This document shows positions 16,028 through 23,342 of a stretch of 33,342 bases of DNA, piece after piece. The position numbers were made by a program, and so were the translations under genes. Under the pieces are notes generated by a model. It made no database searches. It was not told where the DNA came from and was given only the letters and a program-made list of their open reading frames with translations. The stretch is from an uncultured Paracoccaceae bacterium (GTDB lineage: Bacteria > Pseudomonadota > Alphaproteobacteria > Rhodobacterales > Rhodobacteraceae). Each line of letters starts with the position of its first letter. Position 1 is the stretch's first letter. The stretch lies in contig CALDYW010000121.1 of NCBI GenBank assembly GCA_937944395.1, positions 1 through 33,342 on the forward strand, given 5' to 3'.

Positions 16028-17226
16028 CAAAGTCCCGCCCGCGCCGGCTGACGACCTCGGCGCGCATCGACCTGGCCGCCGTCGTCGGGATGCCGCCCTA
16101 CGCGCGCACCGCGATCGGAACCAAGAAGGGCTGGCGGCACACCGCCTTCCACCCTGTCACCGCGCCGCGGGCCCGGGAATGGAAGCTGCACAACGGCTAT
16201 CTCAAGCCCAACCGCTTCACCGACCCGGTCGAGGAATACTGGGCGATGCGCCGCTGCGCCGGGCTCTGGGACGTGACCGGCGAGGAGGTGATCGAGATCT
16301 CAGGCCCCGAAGCGCTGGCGGTGATGGACGAACTCGTGCCGCGCGACCTTGGCCGGCTGGCCGACGGGATGAGCCTTTACTGCGTGCTCTGCTACGACCA
16401 TGGCGGAATCGTCGAGGACGGGATCCTGGTGCGCTTCTCGGCGGACCGGCTGTGGTGGGTCGGCGGCCCGGCGCCGGCCGAGGAGTGGATCTATGCCCAT
16501 TCCCGGGGGCGCGCGGTGACGGTGCGGAGCTTCCACGAGGAGATCCATGTGGCGAGCTTGCAAGGCCCCGCCTCCCGCCGCCTGCTTGACCCGCTGGCCG
16601 GAGGGGCGGTGGCGGCCCTGCCCTTCTTCGGCGCCGTCGAGACGCGCCTGTGCGGCGTGCCGGTCACCATCACCCGCACCGGCTACACCGCCGAACTCGG
16701 CTACGACATCTATGTGTCCGTTGCCGAGGGGGCGGGCCTGTTCGCCGCCCTCTGGGAGGCGCTCGAACCGCAGGGGGTGGCGCTCTGCGGCAGCCGCGCG
16801 CTCGACCTGCGGCGCACCGAGGCGTCGATCCTGAACATCGGCCAGGAGTTCGACTTCCGCGTGACCCCGCTCGAGATCGGGCTCGACCGCATGATCAACT
16901 GGCACAAGCGCCCGTTCCGCGGCCGCGCGGCGCTGGCGCGCCAGAAGGCTGAAGGGGTGCGCCGCCGCCTGGTCGGGCTGCGGCTTGCCGACGACCGTGT
17001 GGCGGTGCCGGGCGAGGCGGTCGTGCAGGACGGCCGCAAGGTCGGCGAGGTCACCACCGGAAACTGGTCGCCCGCGCTCGATGCCAGCATCGCGATCGCC
17101 ATGGTCGCGGCGGGGGCGGACGCGCCCGGCACGCGGCTCGAGATCGCGATGGAGGAGGCGCCGGCGGCGGCGCGGGTGGTGCCGATGCCCTTCCTCGACC
17201 CGGAACGGAGGCTGTCGAAGGCATGA
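16024..17226 (+). CDS. GcvT-like aminomethyltransferase/THF-dependent demethylase family protein
   Basis: HNGYLKPNRFTDPVEEYWAMRRCAGLWDVTGEEVIEISGPEALAVMDELVPRDL...CYDHGGIVEDGILVRFSADRLWWVGG...TRTGYTAELGYDIYV...GSRALDLRRTEASI; GcvT domain architecture. Confidence 0.88.
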   Translation: MTKSRPRRLTTSARIDLAAVVGMPPYARTAIGTKKGWRHTAFHPVTAPRAREWKLHNGYLKPNRFTDPVEEYWAMRRCAGLWDVTGEEVIEISGPEALAVMDELVPRDLGRLADGMSLYCVLCYDHGGIVEDGILVRFSADRLWWVGGPAPAEEWIYAHSRGRAVTVRSFHEEIHVASLQGPASRRLLDPLAGGAVAALPFFGAVETRLCGVPVTITRTGYTAELGYDIYVSVAEGAGLFAALWEALEPQGVALCGSRALDLRRTEASILNIGQEFDFRVTPLEIGLDRMINWHKRPFRGRAALARQKAEGVRRRLVGLRLADDRVAVPGEAVVQDGRKVGEVTTGNWSPALDASIAIAMVAAGADAPGTRLEIAMEEAPAAARVVPMPFLDPERRLSKA

Positions 17227-17993
17227 GCGGGCGTTTCATGGACAAGGTGGCGCTGATCGTGGGCGGCGCCGAGGGCATGGGCGGGGCCACGTCCGAGCGC
17301 CTCGCGGCCGAAGGCGCGCGGGTCTGGGTGATCGACCGCGCGGGCGACGCCGCCGAGGCGCGCGCGGCGTCGATCCGCGAGGCCGGGGGCCACGCGCGGG
17401 CCGTCGCGGCGGATGCCACCGACGAGGCGGCGATGGCGGCGGCGGTCGCGGCGGCGGTCGCCGCCGAGGGGCGGATCGACGTTCTGGTGGCGATCGCCGG
17501 CGGCAGCCGCGCCGGCCGGGTGGCCGACCTTCCGGCCTCCGAGTGGGACCGGCTCTACCGGCTGAACGTCACCGCCACCGCCACCGCCTGCCGGCTGGTG
17601 TTGCCGGCGATGCGCGCCGCCGGCGGCGGCGCCATCGTCACCATGTCGTCGATCTCGGGCCTGCGCGGCGACCCCGGCTGGGGCGCCTACAACGCCGCCA
17701 AGGCCGCGGTCATCAGCCTGACGCAGACGCTTGCCTGGGAAGAAGGGCGCCACGGCATCCGCGTCAACGCGGTCTGCCCGGGGCCGATCGCCTCGGCGCG
17801 GATGCTCGCCTCGCTCGACGATCCGGGCTTCGCCGCCCGCTACGACGCGGCCTGCGCGATCGGCCGCATGGGACGGCCCGAGGAGGTCGCGGCGGCGATC
17901 GCGTTCCTGGCCTCGGACGAGGCGGGCTTCGTCAGCGGCGCGCATCTGGTGGTGGACGGCGGGCTGACGGCCCGCACCGGCCAGCCGGTCTGA
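17223..17993 (+). CDS. SDR-family NAD(P)-dependent oxidoreductase
   Basis: VALIVGGAEGMGGATSERLAAEGARVWVIDR...MSSISGLRGDPGWGAYNAAKAAVISLTQTLAWEEGRHGIRVNAVCPGPI...FVSGAHLVVDGG; YxxxK and C-terminal VDGG motifs. Confidence 0.95.
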   Translation: MSGRFMDKVALIVGGAEGMGGATSERLAAEGARVWVIDRAGDAAEARAASIREAGGHARAVAADATDEAAMAAAVAAAVAAEGRIDVLVAIAGGSRAGRVADLPASEWDRLYRLNVTATATACRLVLPAMRAAGGGAIVTMSSISGLRGDPGWGAYNAAKAAVISLTQTLAWEEGRHGIRVNAVCPGPIASARMLASLDDPGFAARYDAACAIGRMGRPEEVAAAIAFLASDEAGFVSGAHLVVDGGLTARTGQPV

Positions 17994-18017
17994 GGCGGGG
18001 CGGAGGGCGCAGGGCGA

Positions 18018-18084
18018 CGGATCCGGGCGACCCGGCCCGACACGGACCGGGCAGAGGTCGCGGCTTCCCTTTCGCCCGGATCCG
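18018..18084. repeat. Perfect 13-bp inverted repeat (18018-18030 / 18072-18084) with a nested 9-bp imperfect hairpin (18031-18039 / 18043-18051)
   Basis: cggatccgggcga ... tcgcccggatccg are exact reverse complements; inner cccggcccg-aca-cggaccggg has one mismatch. Located between the SDR stop and the IclR start. Confidence 0.85.
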
Positions 18085-18119
18085 GCCTAGGCGAAGCCCC
18101 GAGGACAAACGGAGGGCGC

Positions 18120-18938
18120 ATGGAGACCACCGTCGTCAAGGGCCTGAAGGTGATCGAGGCGCTCGCCGCCGGCGGCGGGCAGTCGAGCCTTTCGGATATC
18201 GCCCGCAGCTGCGCGATGACCAAGTCGAACGCGCATCGCCTGCTCAAGACGCTCGAGGACTGCGGCTGGGTCCGCCGCGACCCCGCGACCCGCGGCTATG
18301 CGCTGACGCTCCGGCTGTGGTCGCTCGGCGCGCGCGCGCTGCACGGCATGGACCTGCGCGCGGTCGCCGCCCCGCATCTGCGCCGCCTCGCCGAGGCCAC
18401 CGGCGAGTCGGTCCACCTCTCGGTGCTCGAGAACGGCGAGGCCGTCTACATCGACCGCGCCGAGAGCGCCGAGATCGTGCGCGCCTATATCCGCGTGGGC
18501 GACCGCGCGCCGGCCTGGGCGGTGGCGACGGGTCGGGCCATGCTGGCCTTCGCGCCCGAGCCCGAGATCGCCGCCGCGCTGGCGCGCCTCGAGGCCTTCA
18601 CCCCGAACACCCCCGCCGATCCCGCGGCGCTCCGGCGGAAGCTGGCCGAGACCGCCCGGACCGGCATCGCGATGACCTTCGGCGAGTGGAAAGCCGGCGT
18701 CATCGGCATCGCCGCCCCGGTGATGGGCCCCGACCGCAGGCCGGTCGCCGGGGTCGGGATCGCGGGGCCCGAGGCACGGATGCAGCGCGCCGACCGCGAG
18801 GCCCAGATCGCCGCCGTGCGGAGCTGCGCCGAGGCGATCGCCCGCGACCTCGGGCTCCTGCCCGCGGCCGCAGCGCCCGCCGACCCCGACGGCGACCCGC
18901 AGTCCGACCGTCCAGCAGGGGAACGCCGCCATGGATAG
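18120..18938 (+). CDS. IclR-family transcriptional regulator
   Basis: KGLKVIEALAAGGGQSSLSDIARSCAMTKSNAHRLLKTLEDCGWVRRDPATRGYALTLRLWSLGARAL (wHTH), then the IclR effector domain ...GESVHLSVLENGEAVYIDRAES...VATGRAMLAFAPE. Confidence 0.95.
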   Translation: METTVVKGLKVIEALAAGGGQSSLSDIARSCAMTKSNAHRLLKTLEDCGWVRRDPATRGYALTLRLWSLGARALHGMDLRAVAAPHLRRLAEATGESVHLSVLENGEAVYIDRAESAEIVRAYIRVGDRAPAWAVATGRAMLAFAPEPEIAAALARLEAFTPNTPADPAALRRKLAETARTGIAMTFGEWKAGVIGIAAPVMGPDRRPVAGVGIAGPEARMQRADREAQIAAVRSCAEAIARDLGLLPAAAAPADPDGDPQSDRPAGERRHG

Positions 18939-20124
18939 ACGCAACGCCCCGCCCGGCTTCGCGACGCGGGCGATCCATCTGGGCTACGATCCGGCCACCG
19001 CCGAAGGCGCGCTGACGCCACCGATCTACATGACCTCGACCTACGCCTTCGAAAGCGCCGAGGCGGGCGGCGAGATGTTCGCGGGACAGCGCGCGGGTTA
19101 TGTGTACGGCCGCACGAAGAACCCGACCCAGACGCTGCTCGAGGCGCGGATGGCCAGCCTCGAGGGTGCCGAGGCGGCGCTCGCGCTGGCCTCGGGGATG
19201 GGGGCGATCGCCGCAACCGCCTGGTCGCTGCTCGCCGCGGGCGACCGGGTGGTGATCGACCGGACGCTCTACGGCTCGACCTATGCCTTCTTCACCCAGG
19301 GCCTCGTGCGCTATGGCGTCGAGGTCGCGGTGGCCGACCTGACCGACCCGGAGGCAACCGCCGAGGCGCTCCGCCCCGGAACCCGGATGGTCTATTTCGA
19401 GACCCCGGCAAACCCGAACCTGCGGGTGATCGACATCGCCGCGGTCGCGGCCGCCGCCCGCGCCGGGGGCGCCGCGGTGGTGGTGGACAACACCTTCGCC
19501 ACGCCGGCCCTGCAGCGCCCGCTCGAGCACGGCGCCGACCTCGTGCTGCATTCTGCGACGAAGTATCTGGGCGGGCACGGCGATCTTCTGGGCGGGATCG
19601 TTGCCGGCCGGGCCGAGACGATCGCCCGCATCCGCGGCACCGGCCTGCGGTGGATGACCGGCGCCACCCTGTCGCCGCTCAATGCCTTCCTGATCCTGCG
19701 CGGCCTCAAGACGCTCGAGCTCAGGATGGAGCGGCACTGCGCCGCCGCGACCCGGCTTGCCGCGCTGCTGGCCGGGCATCCCGCGGTGGCGCGCGTGGCC
19801 TACCCGGGTCTGGCCGAAGGCGCGGCGGCCGATGTCGTCCGGCGGCAGATGGCCGGGCACGGGGGACTTGTGGCCTGCGAACTGCGCGGAGGGATGGCGG
19901 CAGGGCTCAGGGTGATGAACGCGCTCCGGCTCGTCACCCGGGCGGTCAGCCTCGGCGATGCCGAAACGCTGGTGCAGCACCCCGCCAGCATGACCCATGC
20001 CGCCTATCCGCCCGAGGAGCGCGCCCGCCACGGCATCACCGACGGGCTGATCCGCTTCTCGGTCGGGCTGGAGACGGTCGAGGACATCCTCGCCGATGTG
20101 ACGCGGGCGCTGGACGCCGCGTAA
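18931..20124 (+). CDS. Cys/Met metabolism PLP-dependent enzyme (methionine gamma-lyase/cystathionine gamma-synthase family)
   Basis: GFATRAIHLGYDP...GYVYGRTKNPTQTLLEARMASLEGAEAALALASGMGAIAATAWSLLAAGDRVVIDRTLYGSTYAFF...VVVDNTFATPALQRPLEHGADLVLHSATKYLGGHGDLLGG; PLP Lys in SATKYLGGH. Confidence 0.95.
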   Translation: MDRRNAPPGFATRAIHLGYDPATAEGALTPPIYMTSTYAFESAEAGGEMFAGQRAGYVYGRTKNPTQTLLEARMASLEGAEAALALASGMGAIAATAWSLLAAGDRVVIDRTLYGSTYAFFTQGLVRYGVEVAVADLTDPEATAEALRPGTRMVYFETPANPNLRVIDIAAVAAAARAGGAAVVVDNTFATPALQRPLEHGADLVLHSATKYLGGHGDLLGGIVAGRAETIARIRGTGLRWMTGATLSPLNAFLILRGLKTLELRMERHCAAATRLAALLAGHPAVARVAYPGLAEGAAADVVRRQMAGHGGLVACELRGGMAAGLRVMNALRLVTRAVSLGDAETLVQHPASMTHAAYPPEERARHGITDGLIRFSVGLETVEDILADVTRALDAA

Positions 20125-20127
20125 GGC

Positions 20128-21225
20128 CTATCCCAGCGCCGCCAGGATCGCCGGAACCAGCGCCGCGCCCAGGGCCATCGAGCGCGCGGGCGACCAGCCC
20201 TGCGCGGGATCCGGCCTGAGGTCGTGATCACCCGAGGGCAGTTCCAGCGTCAGCGCGGCTGCGCCCAATTCGGCGGCGACCCAGCCCGCGCACTGGTGCG
20301 CCTGATCGGCGGGATCGGGCGGCGCGGCATAGGGATAGCGGCGCTCGGACTGGAAGTCGGGCGTGGCGTCGGCCAGCGCCGCCTCGAACCGCGCGCGCGC
20401 CGCGATCCGGGCGGCGCGCCCCGGCGGCGGACCGTCGGCGGGATCGAGATAGGGATAGGGCAGCTCGAAATCGGTGTGCAGGTCCAGAACCAGCGCCGGC
20501 CGGCGGCCAAGCATCGCGGCGCGCAGGGTCTCGACTTCGGCACAGGCGCCGGGACAGGCCCAGGAACGGTTGGGATCGACCCCCGCGGCATTGGCGCGCA
20601 GATTGCCCAGACGCGCCCCGTCGGGGTTGGCGAGCGGCACCACGAACACGCGCGCCCGGGCGCGCAAGGCCGCCGCGGCGGGGTCCGAGCGGTTCGCGAG
20701 GCGCCGCAGCAGACCCTCGGCGCACCAGCCGGCCGGCGGCTCGCCGCCGTGCTGTCGGGCCAGCACCCAGACCGGCAGCGCACCGGTTCCGGCCGCGACG
20801 CGCGAAATGTCCCGGCCCTGCGGCGAGCGCCCGAGCGAGCCCACCTCCGCCACCCCTGCGGCGGCGAGGGCGCGAAGGAGCCGCTCGAGGTCGGCCGCGG
20901 TGTGCGGCACCGTCAGCGCGTAGTCGGCCCGCCCCCCCGCATGGCGGAAACAGGGGCCGGCAGCGGAAGGCCGCATCGGGATGCGCCGCCAGCGGCCGCC
21001 GCGCGGGCGCATCGCAACGCCCTGGTGCCGCCAGCCGGCCGGATAACTGCTGGCGTCGGCGCCCGCGAGCAGGATGTCGCCCGCCGGCCCCTCGGCCCGG
21101 ATGTGGAACCACTGCGCGGACCCCGTGCCGGGATCCGGGCGCAGGCCGAAGGCCGCTGGACCCTCCGCAGCCGCCGGCAGGGGCAGGCCGTTGCCGTCCT
21201 CGGGCGCGGGGCGGATCACGATCAT
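20128..21225 (-). CDS. M14-family zinc carboxypeptidase
   Basis: LPVWVLARQHGGEPPAGWCAEGLLRRL (HxxE Zn ligands), VFVVPLANPDGARLGNLRANAAGVDPNRSW, LDLHTDFELPYPYL (third His ligand), ALTLELPSGDH (catalytic Glu). Confidence 0.88.
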   Translation of the reverse strand: MIVIRPAPEDGNGLPLPAAAEGPAAFGLRPDPGTGSAQWFHIRAEGPAGDILLAGADASSYPAGWRHQGVAMRPRGGRWRRIPMRPSAAGPCFRHAGGRADYALTVPHTAADLERLLRALAAAGVAEVGSLGRSPQGRDISRVAAGTGALPVWVLARQHGGEPPAGWCAEGLLRRLANRSDPAAAALRARARVFVVPLANPDGARLGNLRANAAGVDPNRSWACPGACAEVETLRAAMLGRRPALVLDLHTDFELPYPYLDPADGPPPGRAARIAARARFEAALADATPDFQSERRYPYAAPPDPADQAHQCAGWVAAELGAAALTLELPSGDHDLRPDPAQGWSPARSMALGAALVPAILAALG

Positions 21226-21371
21226 GCCAAAGCCATGCCCGCCTGCGCGCGGCAGGGCAAGACCGCCCGAAGCAAGCGGCGGCGGTTGCGGCGGCGGTTG
21301 CGGCCCGAAGGGTGGCGGGGCATAGTCCGGTCGGGCCCGGTCGTCGCCGTGTCGCCCACCCCGGACCGCCG

Positions 21372-22493
21372 ATGACCTCGACTCCGCCCCCTGACCAGCC
21401 CGGCATCGCGCGCCTGCGCCGGGCCGAACCCGGCGGCGCGGCGACCGTCGCCCTGGTGATGATCGCCTTCGCGGTCGTGCTGTTCCTGCTGGTTCAGGCG
21501 CGCTTCCTGCTGACCTCGCTGGTCACGGCGATCATCCTCTTCTCGCTGATGAGCGACGCCATCGACATGATCGCGCGGCTGCGTGTGGGGCCGATGCACG
21601 TTCCGAAATGGCTGGCGAGCCTCGTCGCGCTGGCGCTGGTGTCGGGCCTCCTGCTGATGCTGTCGGCGGTGATCCTGTCGCAGGTCAACACCGTCGTGAC
21701 CGTCACGCTGAGCTACACCGACCGCTCGCTTGCCGCGATCGCGGGGCTGTTCGGCTGGATGGGCGAGGGCGTCGAGGCAGCGGTGCTCGACGCGATGCGC
21801 TCGGTGGACATCTCCGCCTACCTGCGCGCAGGCGCCGGCCGGGCCGGCAGCCTTCTGTCGGCGACCATCCTGGTGATCATCTTCGTCACCTTCCTCTTCG
21901 TCGAGAGGATCTGGTTCCGCGCCAAGCTGATCGCGCTCTACGGCAGTCTCGAGCGGGCCGAGCGGGCGGGCCGGATCATCGGAACGATCATGCGCCGGGT
22001 GAACCGCTACCTCCTGGTCAAGGGGGCGGTCAGCGCGCTGACCGGTGCGGTGATCTATGTGCTTGCCCGGGTCTTCGGGCTCGACCTGGCGCTGCCGCTG
22101 GCGATCCTGACCTTCGTGCTGAACTTCATCCCCTCGGTCGGGTCGATCGTGGCCACGGTGATGCTGGGCCTCGTGGCCTGGATCCAGCTCGGCGATTCGG
22201 GCGCGGTGATCGCGCTGTTCGTGCTGGCCGGCGCGGTGCAGTTCCTTCTCGGCAACATCCTCGACCCGATGCTCATGGGCCGGGCGCTGCAGCTGTCGTC
22301 CTTCGGGATCATCATCTCGCTCGCCTTCTGGGGCGCGGTCTGGGGCATTCCGGGGATGTTCCTGTCGGTGCCGATGATGGTGGCGGCGCTGATCGTCAGT
22401 TCCGAGACCCCGGGCTTGCGCACGCTTGCGGTGCTCTTGTCGCGCGACGGCCACCCGCGGGCCGAGGCGGCCGGCGACGCGCCGCCGGCCTGA
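21372..22493 (+). CDS. AI-2E family transporter/permease
   Basis: Multi-TM protein with ALPLAILTFVLNFIPSVGSIVATV...NILDPMLMGRALQLSSFGIIISLAFWGAVWGIPGMFLSVPMM, the AI-2E transporter signature region. Confidence 0.93.
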   Translation: MTSTPPPDQPGIARLRRAEPGGAATVALVMIAFAVVLFLLVQARFLLTSLVTAIILFSLMSDAIDMIARLRVGPMHVPKWLASLVALALVSGLLLMLSAVILSQVNTVVTVTLSYTDRSLAAIAGLFGWMGEGVEAAVLDAMRSVDISAYLRAGAGRAGSLLSATILVIIFVTFLFVERIWFRAKLIALYGSLERAERAGRIIGTIMRRVNRYLLVKGAVSALTGAVIYVLARVFGLDLALPLAILTFVLNFIPSVGSIVATVMLGLVAWIQLGDSGAVIALFVLAGAVQFLLGNILDPMLMGRALQLSSFGIIISLAFWGAVWGIPGMFLSVPMMVAALIVSSETPGLRTLAVLLSRDGHPRAEAAGDAPPA

Positions 22494-22501
22494 CCGGGGC
22501 G

Positions 22502-22545
22502 CCCGCGCCCCGCCCGCGCCCCACCCGCGCCCCACCCGCGCCCCG
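22502..22545. repeat. Four tandem copies of an 11-bp unit CCCGCGCCCCR between convergent genes
   Basis: cccgcgccccg cccgcgcccca cccgcgcccca cccgcgccccg read directly. Confidence 0.85.
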
Positions 22546-22619
22546 CCCCGGCCGACGGCACCGCACGGGCACCCTTGCGCTTGCCCGATGTTGCCGGGCG
22601 AGGGCGGCCTGCGCCGCGT

Positions 22620-23342
22620 TCAGCCGTCGAGCGCGATCGCCACGCGGCGGTTCTGGCGGCCCTTGCTCTCGATCTTCGTCACGAGAACCCGGCCGATCTC
22701 GGCGGTGCGGGCGACATGGGTGCCGCCGCAGGGCTGCAGGTCCACCGTCTCCTCGCCGGCGCCGATCCGCACCAGCCGCACCCGCCCCTCACCCTGGGGC
22801 GGCGCGACCCGCATGGTCTTGACGAGGCCGGGATTGGCGGCGAGGCCGGCATCGTCGATCCAGTCCTCGGTCACTGCGAGGTCGCGGTCGATCAGCGCAT
22901 TGAGCGCCTCCTCGATCGCCTCGCGCGGGGGCGGGGGCGCGTCGAGCGCGAAGTCGAGCCGCCCCCGGCCGGGGCCGATCTGACCGCCCGTGACCGGGTG
23001 CGGCAGCACCACCGACAGCAGGTGCAGCGCGGTGTGGATGCGCATGTGCAGATGCCGCCGCGGCCAGTCGAGCCGCTGCACGAGCGCGCTGCCGCGCGGC
23101 GGCAGGACCGCGGGCGCGGCCGGAACCAGCACCACCGCCCCGCCCTCGCCCTTGACGGCGGTGGCGATCTCGATCGTACCGCCCTCCCAGTCGATCCAGC
23201 CCGAGTCGCCCGGCTGCCCGCCGCCCGCGGGGTAGAACACCGAGGCCTCGGGCACCAGCCCGCCCTCGGGGGTGAGCGCGGCCAGGCGGGTCTCGGCGCG
23301 GGCGGCGTAGGGGTCGGCGCGGTAGAGCGGCAGGACGGTCAT
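22620..23342 (-). CDS. AlaX-type alanyl-tRNA editing protein
   Basis: FYPAGGGQPGDSGWI, MRIHTALHLLSVVLPHPVTGGQI (HxxxH), DLQPCGGTHVARTAEIG (CxxxH): AlaRS editing-domain zinc motifs. Confidence 0.93.
   Translation of the reverse strand: MTVLPLYRADPYAARAETRLAALTPEGGLVPEASVFYPAGGGQPGDSGWIDWEGGTIEIATAVKGEGGAVVLVPAAPAVLPPRGSALVQRLDWPRRHLHMRIHTALHLLSVVLPHPVTGGQIGPGRGRLDFALDAPPPPREAIEEALNALIDRDLAVTEDWIDDAGLAANPGLVKTMRVAPPQGEGRVRLVRIGAGEETVDLQPCGGTHVARTAEIGRVLVTKIESKGRQNRRVAIALDG

Noticed and set aside
12241-17226. 1661-aa plus-strand ORF
   Set aside because: Mostly the out-of-frame shadow of high-GC coding sequence; only 15004-~15385 (DppF 5' part) and 16024-17226 (GcvT) in this frame resemble real protein.
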